Shown: positions 16,819-24,919, counted from the stretch's first letter. The stretch: DNA of 64,000 bases from Terriglobia bacterium (GCA_020073265.1 JAIQFN010000007.1:1-64000), one strand, 5' to 3'. Numbers and translations are program-made. The notes: generated by a model from the letters alone, not told the origin.

Positions 16819-17712
16819 CTAGTGTACATCTCCCCGCACGGATTTCGGTTCGTGTTTCTGTGCGAGACCGAGCATACCCCAGTCCGCCAGTTTAGTAATC
16901 CTGCTCTGACCATGCGGCGGGCCAACTTCCCTGATCTGAAACTCGATGTCTTTACCGCGGATGGTGACCTGCGCGTGTCCGAAAAACCAACCGTCTTCAT
17001 ATGCTCCAGATGATCGCAGGTGCCCTCCGGAACTCGCCATGGAGAGGTAGGTCACGCCTTCGAGTTGGAAACCCAACATCTGGTGAACATGGCCAGCGAC
17101 TACGTACCGGACTCCGTATCGCCGGGCGATCCGATGCAAAGGGAAATTCGTATTCTGCAGCGCCACATTGGCTAGCCAGGATGGCCGGTGCGAGATGACA
17201 AACTTCCAGGGCTGCGCAGCATGGGCCTTCAGGTCCGCCTCCAGGAAGTCCAGTTCCCCGGCCGAAAGTTGCTCAGACCGGCTGTTGTCCAGGATCGTGA
17301 AATGCGCTTGTTTGTAGTCAAAGCTGTAGTGTAGTCCGCGCGCATGTTGCTGGAACAACCGCTCTGACCCCGCAGACCAGACATCGTGCTTTCCGGGAGT
17401 GAGATAAAGCTCAAAGAGCTGAAAGGGTTTGAGAAGCTCATCCACCTGGCGCCACTCTGTGGCTGCGGTCTGATCGTTCAGCCCCTCGATGCTGTCACCC
17501 ACACTGATGACGAAGGCTGGCTCTTCGGCTGCGACTTCTCGCCACACTTGCTCGTAAACGCCTGACTTGGCTTCTCCGGTGCGGTCGCCCAGAATCGCGA
17601 AATGAAAGGAGTCTGCTCCCCGGGCAGCGCAAGCGCACAGCCGAATGCCGAACAAACATCGGAAAAAGACGGCCCGCCTAAACCAGTCGCGGCTCCGCAA
17701 GCGATAAAGCAT
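16819..17712 (-). CDS. calcineurin-like metallophosphoesterase
   Basis: A 297-residue protein with the metallophosphoesterase blocks in order: GDRTG near residue 43, GDSIEG near 73, TPGKHD near 105, SHRPSW near 155 and GHVHQ near 190. The consensus third block is GNHD or GNHE; here the asparagine, normally a metal ligand and catalytic contact, is lysine, so activity may be altered. The DRTG first block is typical of a bacterial subfamily that probably acts on extracytoplasmic phosphoesters. A weak hydrophobic stretch near residues 13-30 could be a signal anchor. The 5' neighbour on the minus strand is unrelated, so it looks monocistronic. Confidence 0.85.
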   Translation of the reverse strand: MLYRLRSRDWFRRAVFFRCLFGIRLCACAARGADSFHFAILGDRTGEAKSGVYEQVWREVAAEEPAFVISVGDSIEGLNDQTAATEWRQVDELLKPFQLFELYLTPGKHDVWSAGSERLFQQHARGLHYSFDYKQAHFTILDNSRSEQLSAGELDFLEADLKAHAAQPWKFVISHRPSWLANVALQNTNFPLHRIARRYGVRYVVAGHVHQMLGFQLEGVTYLSMASSGGHLRSSGAYEDGWFFGHAQVTIRGKDIEFQIREVGPPHGQSRITKLADWGMLGLAQKHEPKSVRGDVH

Positions 17713-17881
17713 TCCTCCTACAGTTTCGCAGGTGAACCCGCAATGCGCGACGTTTCTCCTCTAGGCTATCTACGCCCGTGTTGCGACACTTCCTCATGGC
17801 GCCGCAGGCTCAGCCGTATCAATGTTCTGGTAATCGACGATTGGGCGATGACCCGTTACTAAACTCCGAGAGCCGCGACTC

Positions 17882-18217
17882 TTGGGAGATCTACGAGGAC
17901 CGCTACCAGGTGCGTTCGACGATCCTGACTTCGCAGCTACCGACCTCGAAGTGGCGCGAACAGATAGGTGGCGCGCAGAAGCCGAAAAACTGATGGCGGA
18001 CGCGCCGGCGCTCTATCCACACACCCGCGGTCCATTTCAATATGCGTTGGCATTTACGGGGCTTGGAGACAAAGAGCAAACAGTGGCGCAGCTTGAACGC
18101 ATGGCGAATCTCGGCCCGGTGCGACTCGGCCGGGATCTGACTTATCCGGAGTTTTCGCTCGTTCGCGGTGATCCTCGGGTGAAAGCTCTTGGCAAGAAAG
18201 TAGGATTGCCGGATTAG
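17882..18217 (+). pseudogene. C-terminal fragment of a TPR-type regulatory protein
   Basis: The last 75 residues of this open frame (ALAFTGLGDKEQTVAQLERM, then YPEFSLVRGDPRVKALGKKVGLPD) have the ending typical of Acidobacterial winged-helix or protein-kinase proteins with tetratricopeptide repeats, where DPRF/V-xxL-x-KKLGL closes the protein. The expected several hundred upstream residues are absent; the DNA from 17713 has stops in all frames and no start signal. It is best read as a 3' remnant. Confidence 0.5.
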
Positions 18218-18315
18218 TTGATTCGCAATGCGGGAATTCATAAGGACAGCCTATCCCCTTGGGTGGCGTCCTACAGGTTCGTGTATGTACCTTTTCGGTA
18301 TCTATGAGATGAGTT

Positions 18316-18549
18316 CTAGTTGCTGCGTCCGGATTCCTTCTTCAGTCTATCCAGCAATGCGGGCGCGATCCATTTCTCAGACTTCCACGCCTTGTGGACG
18401 ACTCCCCAGCCCTGGTCGTATCGCCGGTTCTCATCGTCGAGTCCGAGCAGCGGATTGTAGGGATCGCACAGGCAGCCGTCGGCGGTGGCGCCGTTTGAAC
18501 AGATAAGGCAGAAAGCCATAGCCCAGGCGCTTGGCTGAACCGCGAGCAT
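18316..18549 (-). CDS. small cysteine-containing hypothetical protein
   Basis: A 77-residue open frame with a plausible protein ending (EKWIAPALLDRLKKESG) and four cysteines in CLICSNG and DGCLCDPYNPLLG. There is no clear ribosome binding site before the ATG at 18549 and I recognise no family. It may be real or a fragment; the charged, low-alanine composition is more protein-like than neighbouring chance frames. Confidence 0.35.
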   Translation of the reverse strand: MLAVQPSAWAMAFCLICSNGATADGCLCDPYNPLLGLDDENRRYDQGWGVVHKAWKSEKWIAPALLDRLKKESGRSN

Positions 18550-18610
18550 TGCGCTACTCGACCTTGTCGATTAACGCGGTATCCTAGATCCCGGCGAGGA
18601 AAACGAGTTC

Positions 18611-19774
18611 ATGAAACGATTCATCATTTTGGCAGCCTCGGCTATTACGGTCTTCGCGGCGAGCCGAGCCTTTGCGCAGAACAACGGGTTGCCGAGCGAT
18701 GTATCTCCGGACTCTCGCAACAGGCTGCCTTTGCTGAAGCCCGAAAATGCACCCGAGCGCGCAAGACTGACTTACGACCGGGCCATGGCCAACTTCGCAG
18801 GTGCCCAACCCAAGGGGCCATCCATGCGACTACACGCCAGTCCGGTAACCAACCTTCAGATGCAATCCCCGGTCGGGCTGGGTTTGGCGCAGGTCGCTAT
18901 ACTGATCACGGGACGCGAACACGACCAACCGTACGAGTGGTCGCTTCATGAACTGCAAGCTCTTTCCGTATCCCTGGATCCAAGCGTTATCGACGTCATC
19001 CGACGCAACCAGCCGACTTCGAAGCTAGGGGACAAAGAAGCCGTTATCATCCAGGTTGGCCGTGAAATCTTTCGTACTCACAAGCTCGGCTCTGACACCT
19101 ATGCGCGTGCTCTGGGCATTCTCGGCAGCACGAATCTGGTGGATGTAGTGTCCTTGATGGCCGACTACGCCGGTGTTTGCGCGACGCTGACCGCCTTCAA
19201 TCAGCAAATGCCTCCGGGATTTAAGCAATTTCTCCCGCTGCCTTTCACACCGCCCGATGACATCCACCCGGACTCCAGAAATCGGTTGCCCCTGCTCCCG
19301 CCGGTCCCCTACAACCCAACTGTGCTGTACACCCGCCCGATGGTGCCGGAGGGCACGGGACCGGTGCAGATCCGGCGCCATGGGGGCGGATTGAAGTCCC
19401 TTCAAGCCAGCGTTGCCCGTCGTGATATTGACCTCGCGATTCTCGTTACCGCCCGCGAGCACGACTCGCAGTATGACTGGACAATGAACGAACTCGAGGC
19501 AGGAAAAGACGGTCTCGAACCCTCAGTGATCGATGTGGTCAGCCGGCACAAACCAACCACGGGTTTGACGGAGAAGGATGCAAGCCTGATCGAATTCGCC
19601 CGTGAGCTATTCTCCAAACACGTTGTCGCCGCCACAACCTACGCACGTGCCGTGAAGGTCTTCGGGGAGCGCGACTTGGTGGATTTGGTAGCGGTCATGG
19701 GCCAGCATGCGAGCGAAGCTACGATGCTAGCGGCCTTCGATCAGCATCTGCCGGTTGGCCAAGCACCCCGATAG
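18611..19774 (+). CDS. secreted protein with two carboxymuconolactone-decarboxylase-like domains
   Basis: The 387-residue product has a signal peptide (ends near ASRAFAQ, residue 23) and two homologous halves of about 180 residues, each beginning PDSRNRLPLL. Each half matches the carboxymuconolactone decarboxylase (CMD) fold: REHDQPYEWSLHELQA in the first and REHDSQYDWTMNELEA in the second correspond to the RxxxxxYEWxxHE segment, followed by LxPSVIDVI and TYARAxxxxGxxxLVDxV. The AhpD-type CxxC is absent, so a peroxidase role is unlikely. In half two the helix histidine is asparagine. CMD proteins usually act as oligomers of single domains; here two are fused and exported. Function is unknown. 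Confidence 0.75.
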   Translation: MKRFIILAASAITVFAASRAFAQNNGLPSDVSPDSRNRLPLLKPENAPERARLTYDRAMANFAGAQPKGPSMRLHASPVTNLQMQSPVGLGLAQVAILITGREHDQPYEWSLHELQALSVSLDPSVIDVIRRNQPTSKLGDKEAVIIQVGREIFRTHKLGSDTYARALGILGSTNLVDVVSLMADYAGVCATLTAFNQQMPPGFKQFLPLPFTPPDDIHPDSRNRLPLLPPVPYNPTVLYTRPMVPEGTGPVQIRRHGGGLKSLQASVARRDIDLAILVTAREHDSQYDWTMNELEAGKDGLEPSVIDVVSRHKPTTGLTEKDASLIEFARELFSKHVVAATTYARAVKVFGERDLVDLVAVMGQHASEATMLAAFDQHLPVGQAPR

Positions 19775-19794
19775 CACCGAGGGCGCCCGCCCCC

Positions 19795-19823
19795 TTGACC
19801 TCGCAATCAGCGGGCAGTAACAT
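19795..19823 (+). promoter_or_regulatory. promoter for the gene at 19860
   Basis: TTGACC at 19795-19800 and TAACAT at 19818-19823 are 17 bases apart; the start codon is 36 bases downstream of the -10. Confidence 0.5.
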
Positions 19824-19859
19824 TCTTACATACACAATGTTGCGCAAAAGGAGCGGGAA

Positions 19860-20852
19860 ATGAGCTTGCGATCCTTCGGTCTGGTTGTTTGCGTTACAGC
19901 ATTTGCAGCGTTTGCCCAAGCACAGCACTATAAGGCGCCTTTGGCTTCGGATGGGCATCCCGATTTGCAGGGGTTCTGGGCCAACAACAATGCCACACCG
20001 CTCGAACGGCCGAAGGAACTCGCCGACCATCCGGTGCTGACCGACGCTGAAGTGCAGGCGATGCGGAAAAAAAGTGAGGAGATGTTCACCGGGAAGGTGG
20101 ATGCCGCGTTCGGCGATCAAATTTTTCTGACGACTTGGGCGAATGTGAAGGGCCTGAAGGTTGGCTTCAAGAGCACAGACGGTGAGACGGGCGATTACAG
20201 CTCGGAGTGGAACGATCACAGAGTCTGGGATAACCGGACTTCGCTGATTACGGACCCGGCGGATGGACGCACGCCTCCGTTGACCGATCGGGCGAAGAAG
20301 CTGCAGGAAGAGCAGAGGATAGCCCGGCAGCGTCCCGCTCAGGGTCCCGAGGATCGGTCTTTAGGGGAACGCTGTATCTCTCGCGGCTCGCCAGTGATTC
20401 AGGCGGGATACCAGAGCTATTTCCAGATCGTGCAGACGCCCACAGCGGTCATGATCCTGACAGAAATGTTCCACGATGTGCGAGTTATCAGCCTTGACAA
20501 TCAGCCTCATGTGCCGGCGGCGGTGCATGAGTGGATGGGTGATTCGCGCGGGCACTGGGAAGGCAACACCCTGGTGGTCGACACCACGAACTACCGGCCG
20601 CGCGCTTTTCAGGGTATCTCGAGCGAGAAGCTGCACATCACGGAACGATTCGCGCGTCAGGATGCCGAAACGATTCGGTACGAGATTACCGTGAACGACC
20701 CGGACACCTGGACCAAGCCGTGGAGCCTGATGATTCCGCTGCAGCGGTCGGCGCAGCCGGTTTATGAGTATGCTTGCCATGAAGGCAATATCGGCTTAGC
20801 GGGCATACTAGCCGGTGCGCGGGCCGATGAGGCCAAAGCGTTATCGAAGTAG
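19860..20852 (+). CDS. secreted hypothetical protein of the HPDLQGFW family
   Basis: A 330-residue exported protein with a short signal peptide (AAFAQAQ, cleavage near 22). Directly after it comes SDGHPDLQGFW, the hallmark of a large uncharacterised family that is much expanded in Solibacter-like bacteria. The middle contains GYQSYFQIVQTP and RVISLDN, and later WMGDSRGHWEGNTLVVDTTNY and the C-terminal YEYACHEGN, all characteristic of the family. The fold and function are unknown; the WEGxTLVVDT strand suggests a lipocalin-like beta domain. AAGGAG precedes the ATG by about 7 bases. Confidence 0.85.
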   Translation: MSLRSFGLVVCVTAFAAFAQAQHYKAPLASDGHPDLQGFWANNNATPLERPKELADHPVLTDAEVQAMRKKSEEMFTGKVDAAFGDQIFLTTWANVKGLKVGFKSTDGETGDYSSEWNDHRVWDNRTSLITDPADGRTPPLTDRAKKLQEEQRIARQRPAQGPEDRSLGERCISRGSPVIQAGYQSYFQIVQTPTAVMILTEMFHDVRVISLDNQPHVPAAVHEWMGDSRGHWEGNTLVVDTTNYRPRAFQGISSEKLHITERFARQDAETIRYEITVNDPDTWTKPWSLMIPLQRSAQPVYEYACHEGNIGLAGILAGARADEAKALSK

Positions 20853-21000
20853 ATACTATTCAAGACCGACATTTCTGCTCTGAGGCCTTCGACTCCGGTT
20901 GGCTGGCTCCGCGGCATGCAGTGGAACTACTAACGCGCGTTTTGTGAGGAGTAATCTCCCAGAAGCGGACTGCGGCTGGCACGCGCGCCTTTCTGTGATA

Positions 21001-21018
21001 CTTAACCAGTCTGTTAAG
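21001..21018. promoter_or_regulatory. inverted repeat, probable operator of the globin-ArsR gene
   Basis: CTTAAC at 21001-21006 and GTTAAG at 21013-21018 are perfect inverted arms around six bases, 24 bases ahead of the GTG start. The TTAACC/GTTAA arms resemble the palindromes commonly found before ArsR-SRPBCC operons (from memory), which supports autoregulation by the fusion protein. Confidence 0.6.
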
Positions 21019-21042
21019 CGTGAACCGACAGGAGAAGCTTTC

Positions 21043-21594
21043 GTGCTCGATCCGCGACCGTCCCTGTACCTCCGACTCGGCGGATACGATGCTCTCGCGG
21101 CGTTTGTCGACGACCTGCTCTCGCGAGCCATCTCCGATCCGCGGATCGGCGTGTACTGGAAAGGCACGAGCCGGGACAGCCTGCGACGCTCCCGCCAGCT
21201 CGCCCTGGATTTCCTGTGCGCCTCGATGGGAGGACCCGCGATTTATCTCGGCCGCGATATGAAGACGCTGCACGACGGAATGGGAATCAGCGATGCCGAT
21301 TGGGAGGTTCTGATGCGCCACGCCCGGAAGACTCTCACGAGCCTGGCTCAAAGGGAATGCTCCGTCACTGAACTGTGCGAACCGTTCCCAATCTCCGTAC
21401 CCGCCATCTCCAGACATTTGAGGGTTCTTGAAAGCGCCGGCTTGATCACGCGAAGGAAAGCCGGACGGGTGCACTACTGCCGCATGCGACCGAATGAGTT
21501 GCAGCACGCCGCGGACTGGATGGTTCAGCAGCGTGCGTTCTGGTATCAGCAGCTCGATTCGCTGGCTCGGTACCTCGACGAGGAGGAGCCATGA
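21043..21594 (+). CDS. truncated hemoglobin fused to an ArsR-type winged-helix regulator
   Basis: A 183-residue fusion. Residues about 7-98 are a group I-like truncated hemoglobin: SLYLRLGGYDALAAFVDDL, DPRIGVYWKGT, FLCASMGGPAIYLGRDM, and the proximal heme histidine H77 in KTLHDGMGI. The distal tyrosine of helix B is replaced by leucine and the last globin helix is missing. From about 101 the chain is an ArsR winged helix: AQRECSVTELCEPF, recognition helix VPAISRHLRVLE, wing GLITRRKAGRVHYCRM, and the C-terminal AFWYQQLDSLARYLDE helix. The usual first ArsR helix is absent, so the globin replaces it in frame. GTG at 21043 follows AGGAG by 8 bases. It overlaps the SRPBCC gene by ATGA. I infer a heme or gas-responsive repressor; a degenerate fusion is possible. 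Confidence 0.85.
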   Translation: MLDPRPSLYLRLGGYDALAAFVDDLLSRAISDPRIGVYWKGTSRDSLRRSRQLALDFLCASMGGPAIYLGRDMKTLHDGMGISDADWEVLMRHARKTLTSLAQRECSVTELCEPFPISVPAISRHLRVLESAGLITRRKAGRVHYCRMRPNELQHAADWMVQQRAFWYQQLDSLARYLDEEEP

Positions 21595-22046
21595 TCCCGG
21601 GGGCGATCGCGGTGTCCCAAGGGATTACGCTGCGCCTGTGCCGCCGGTTTCCGCGAACTCCGGAAGCGGTATTTCGCGCGTGGACGAATCCCGATAACAT
21701 TCGCCTCTGGTGGATCCCTGCTGGTTGGACTCCAGCCGAAATGGAAGTCGATCTCCGTGTCAGCGGCAGTTACCGCCTGGGGATGCGCCGCATCGAGGGC
21801 GGAGACACGGTGTACGTGCACGGCCGATTCCTTGAGGTGTGCGTGCCCCAGAAGCTGATATACACCTGGAAGTGGGAAAACGCATTTGAACAGATGCTGG
21901 AGACCCAGGTGACGGTGAGCTTCATCGAATGGGAAGGTGGAACTGAGCTGGAGCTCATCCATGAAGCATTGCCGGAAGTCTCGATCTGCCTCCGTGTACG
22001 GGCCGGCTGGCTGGATGCCTGGCAACGCTTGAAGAAGGTTCTATAG
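21591..22046 (+). CDS. SRPBCC/AHSA1-family protein
   Basis: A 151-residue START-like protein with the family pattern: RRFPRTPEAVFRAWTNPDNIRLWW at the start, a GGSYRLG-like strand (SGSYRLGMRR), VYVHGRFLEVCVPQKLIYTWKW, and a closing amphipathic helix (GWLDAWQRLKKVL). These proteins bind hydrophobic ligands in a deep cavity and are very often the partner of an ArsR regulator, as here, where the genes overlap by four bases. It probably modulates or is controlled by the fused regulator; the ligand is unknown. Confidence 0.9.
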   Translation: MIPGAIAVSQGITLRLCRRFPRTPEAVFRAWTNPDNIRLWWIPAGWTPAEMEVDLRVSGSYRLGMRRIEGGDTVYVHGRFLEVCVPQKLIYTWKWENAFEQMLETQVTVSFIEWEGGTELELIHEALPEVSICLRVRAGWLDAWQRLKKVL

Positions 22047-22061
22047 AAAGGATCATGAACG

Positions 22062-23300
22062 ATGAAAGTTAGCTATCAGGTTGTTGCGTCCGTCTTGGTT
22101 GCCGCGGGGTTGGCCGGCGGTCTTGTGGCGCTTCCTCGAAAGGCGGCCGCGCAAAACGCCCCCCAGGGCGCGACAACGGCTCAGATCCCCACGGGCAGGC
22201 AGGGCCGGGGCGGATATCCGTTGCCGCCGCTACCAGCGGACTTTGAGACGTATCAGCACAAGGTGCGCGTATCCGTGGTCGCGCGCGGGCTCGACCGGCC
22301 GTGGAGTCTGATGATGATGCCGAATGACGACATGCTCATCAGCATGCGCTTCTCCAATCAGATCCGTCTGATTCATGACGGTGTGCTCGATCCCAAGCCC
22401 GTGTCGGGACTGCCGGAGGTGCGCCGTCTGTTCGATATCGTCACGCATCCGAAGTTCGCCGAGAACAAGTGGGTGTATTTCGACTACTTGAAGCCGGGCA
22501 CCGAGGCACGTAGTCCGCTGGCGCTTGCGCGCGCGGTATACGAAAACGGCCAGCTCAAGAACGTCCAGGAGTTATACGTGAGCGATCCCGTCACACAGGG
22601 GGCCTCACGCATGGCCTTCGCGCCCGATGGGACCATCTACATCACGGTTAGCGGCGCCGGAGGCCGGATTCCGAATGGGCCGGATCCGCGCAAGCTCGAT
22701 ACGGTTTACGGAAAAGTGATCCGGCTGCGCGAGGACGGCTCGATTCCTCCCGACAATCCATTTGTCGGAAAGGCCGGCGCGCGTCCGGAGATCTTTTCAC
22801 TGGGCCATCGCGATCACTTTGGACTCGCGCCGCATCCTCAAACCGGGCAGATGTTCCACGTCGAGATGGGGCCCTACGGCGGAGACAAAATCAACATCCT
22901 GAAGGCAGGTGGCGACTACGGTTGGCCGGATTACAGCTACGGCCGCCAGAACGACTCGTCGCCGCTGCCCGATCCGCACAATGTGCCGGGCATCGAGCAG
23001 GCGCTGCTGGTCTGGCTACCGGGCATCACGCCGTCGGGTTTGTTGTTCTACACGGGCGACAAGTTTCCTGCCTGGAAAGGCAACTTGATGGTCGGCAGCG
23101 TGGTGACCGGCCGCGTGAATGGATCAAGCGGAGTCGAGCGTGTCGTGTTCAACAACAAGATGTGGGAGACGCGCCGCGAAATGTTCCTGACGGAACTCAA
23201 GCAGCGCATTCGCGACGTCCGCCAGGGCCGCGACGGATTGATTTATCTGCTAACCGAAGAGGTCGATGGCGCAGTGCTCAAGCTCGAGCCGGCGGACTAG
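22062..23300 (+). CDS. PQQ-dependent sugar dehydrogenase (soluble aldose/sorbosone dehydrogenase type)
   Basis: A 412-residue periplasmic enzyme with a signal peptide (ends ALPRKAAAQ near 31). The six-bladed propeller carries the family markers RGLDRPWSLMMMPNDDMLIS near 78, a GASRMAFAPDGTIYITV blade, SLGHRDHFGLAPHP with the catalytic histidine near 250, and GGDYGWPDYSYG near 284. These enzymes oxidise aldoses with PQQ and calcium. The gene starts 15 bases after the SRPBCC stop on the same strand, so it is probably the third gene of the globin-ArsR operon and a likely regulated target. Confidence 0.9.
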   Translation: MKVSYQVVASVLVAAGLAGGLVALPRKAAAQNAPQGATTAQIPTGRQGRGGYPLPPLPADFETYQHKVRVSVVARGLDRPWSLMMMPNDDMLISMRFSNQIRLIHDGVLDPKPVSGLPEVRRLFDIVTHPKFAENKWVYFDYLKPGTEARSPLALARAVYENGQLKNVQELYVSDPVTQGASRMAFAPDGTIYITVSGAGGRIPNGPDPRKLDTVYGKVIRLREDGSIPPDNPFVGKAGARPEIFSLGHRDHFGLAPHPQTGQMFHVEMGPYGGDKINILKAGGDYGWPDYSYGRQNDSSPLPDPHNVPGIEQALLVWLPGITPSGLLFYTGDKFPAWKGNLMVGSVVTGRVNGSSGVERVVFNNKMWETRREMFLTELKQRIRDVRQGRDGLIYLLTEEVDGAVLKLEPAD

Positions 23301-23335
23301 GCTATCGGCAGGCGATCAAGTCAACAGGCCAAGGT

Positions 23336-23695
23336 GGAAGGCGGCAAATCTCGAACAGCGGCGGCGTGGGGCCGCGATGGCCGCGGACCGGGCACGCGCT
23401 GATGTACCGGTTAGGCGACCAGACCATCGCGGCGAGCTATACCGTGAAAGGTGACACGTTCGTGGCCGGGAAACTTCGGGTGTGGATCGCCAAACTCGGC
23501 GGGACGGAGTGGGATCTGGCTCCGGACGGCAAGCGCATCGCGGTGATGACGCCGGTGGAATCCGCGGAAGCGCTCAAGCCGGATCATGAGATCGTGATGC
23601 TCCTGAACTTCTACGACGAACTGCGGCGAAGTGCCCGTCGCGAAATAGCGTCACGCGCCGCTAATGGCGGAGTTCCCTCGCAAGCAAGTCATTAG
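23336..23695 (+). pseudogene. C-terminal remnant of a PD40/TolB-like repeat protein (protein-kinase type)
   Basis: Beginning near GRRQISNSGGVGPRWP this frame reproduces the last propeller blade and tail of the WD40-like repeat proteins, often serine/threonine kinases, of Acidobacteria: DLAPDGKRIAVMTPVES, then EIVMLLNFYDELRR. Only about 118 residues survive; the frame upstream belongs to an unrelated out-of-phase reading of the sugar dehydrogenase. It overlaps the tail of the next remnant on the opposite strand. Confidence 0.65.
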
Positions 23696-24110
23696 AAATG
23701 TGTTGTTCGGATCGGGAATTGTTTTTGGGATTGACGGCGACCACCGGTCCGACGTGCTCCGCAATTACCAGCCACTTCCCATGCCGCTTCAGGTACATCG
23801 ATGTGTAGCAGAAGGTTTGGGCTTTCTTACTTCTGTCCGAGGGGAAGACGGTTCCAGCGCCAACGATGACCGTATCGCCGTCAATATGTACGACATCATG
23901 GGCAGCCCTCTGAGACGCACAAGTGAACCGCACCGCCTGCGCGATAAACCGGCTCTATCGAGCGGCTTACCGGAGCCGAAAGTGGCCACAAAAACTCGCA
24001 TCCAGGACACCAGCGAGCGTTGCCTGATCATGCACAACTTCGGCCTTCATCCACAACTGCTCCACGGCGAGCAATCGTTGCTCCTCCGGATTGTGCGTCT
24101 TCGAGGCCGG
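23661..24110 (-). pseudogene. frameshifted DUF4440/SnoaL-like (NTF2-fold) gene
   Basis: Read on the minus strand, EEQRLLAVEQLWMKAEVV and LAGVLDASF form the first helices of a DUF4440 domain. The frame then breaks around a T-run; shifting gives VATFGSGKPLDRAG, the expected next strand. A second shift near 23935 restores AAHDVVHIDGDTVIVGAGTVF and the closing strands YTSMYLKRHGKWLVIAEHV. All parts are in order and together would make about 140 residues, so this is one gene inactivated by two frameshifts rather than a set of small genes. Confidence 0.7.
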
Positions 24111-24292
24111 AGGCTGGTCCGTGATCGCGATTGGTCTCCGCTATGTGAGCGCCCTGAAGTGGATCACCCGGACGCTGCTCTGTGACCAACGGCGCCGGTG
24201 ATTGTGGAGTCCACGGTGCTAGCGATTCTGGGTGCGCAGCAGAACAGAGCCTCCGCCAGCCGGTGGTCGAAGTGCGCCGTATGCCCAACATG

Positions 24293-24306
24293 CCATACTA
24301 GTATGG
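24293..24306. promoter_or_regulatory. palindrome covering the vapB start codon
   Basis: CCATACTAGTATGG is a perfect 14-base palindrome; its last ATG is the vapB start. A second perfect palindrome AAGTATACTT lies at 24310-24319. Autoregulation of the toxin-antitoxin operon by binding over the start is inferred. Confidence 0.55.
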
Positions 24307-24539
24307 TAAAAGTATACTTACCTGTGAAGAAGACCTTCAACCTCGATGAGGACCTCTTCAGCAGCGCCAAGGCGGCTTGCGGCGCCACCACCGATACGGA
24401 GACGGTTCGTCTCGGTCTGGAGGCCTTGGTGCGCCACGCGGCCTACCAGCGTCTTCGCGCTCTTCGTGGAACAAAGCCTCGCGCGCGCGACGTACCCAGA
24501 CGTCGTGAGAGGCCGTCGACAAAACGCGGGGCGCACTGA
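24303..24539 (+). CDS. VapB-type antitoxin (ribbon-helix-helix, DUF2191-like)
   Basis: A 78-residue protein with a predicted ribbon-helix-helix start (KTFNLDEDLFSSAKAACGATTDTETVRLGLEALVRH) and a basic, disordered tail that would neutralise the toxin. Its TGA shares a base with the toxin's ATG. The ATG at 24303 lies within a 14-base palindrome and has no strong ribosome binding site, which suggests leaderless or weak translation; a longer upstream reading has no family support. Confidence 0.85.
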   Translation: MVKVYLPVKKTFNLDEDLFSSAKAACGATTDTETVRLGLEALVRHAAYQRLRALRGTKPRARDVPRRRERPSTKRGAH

Positions 24540-24919
24540 TGGTCCTGGTTGATACCTCTGTGTGGATTCGGTTTCTTGCCAATCGTCCGCCGTACGCGAG
24601 TGAGCTGGATCGGTTGCTGGATCTCGATGAAGTAACCGGACATGAATTGGTTTATGGAGAACTCCTGATCGGCGATCGCGGGGGGCGCAGGAAGCTTCTG
24701 GAGTCCTACGAAAAGATGGACCAGGCGCGCCTCGTTCCACACCGCGAGGTCGTCGGGTTCGTTCGCGATCGAGGTTTGTCGGGGCGCGGCGTAGGCTGGA
24801 TCGACATTCACCTCCTCGCCTCGGCTGTGGTTGAGCGAGTGAGTCTGTGGACAGCCGATCCACGTTTCGCTGCGGTTGCAAAAAAGCTCGGCGTTGCCTA
24901 TCAGATGTCGACCTTATGA
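24539..24919 (+). CDS. VapC-type PIN-domain toxin
   Basis: A 126-residue PIN ribonuclease with D5 in VLVDTSVWI, the glutamate in LVYGELLIGD near 41, the aspartate in GWIDIHLLAS near 91, and the aspartate in LWTADPRFAAVAKKL near 109, the full acidic set of VapC toxins. It directly follows its antitoxin and is probably regulated through the palindromes at 24293-24319. It is a different subfamily from the VapC at 11734. Confidence 0.92.
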   Translation: MVLVDTSVWIRFLANRPPYASELDRLLDLDEVTGHELVYGELLIGDRGGRRKLLESYEKMDQARLVPHREVVGFVRDRGLSGRGVGWIDIHLLASAVVERVSLWTADPRFAAVAKKLGVAYQMSTL

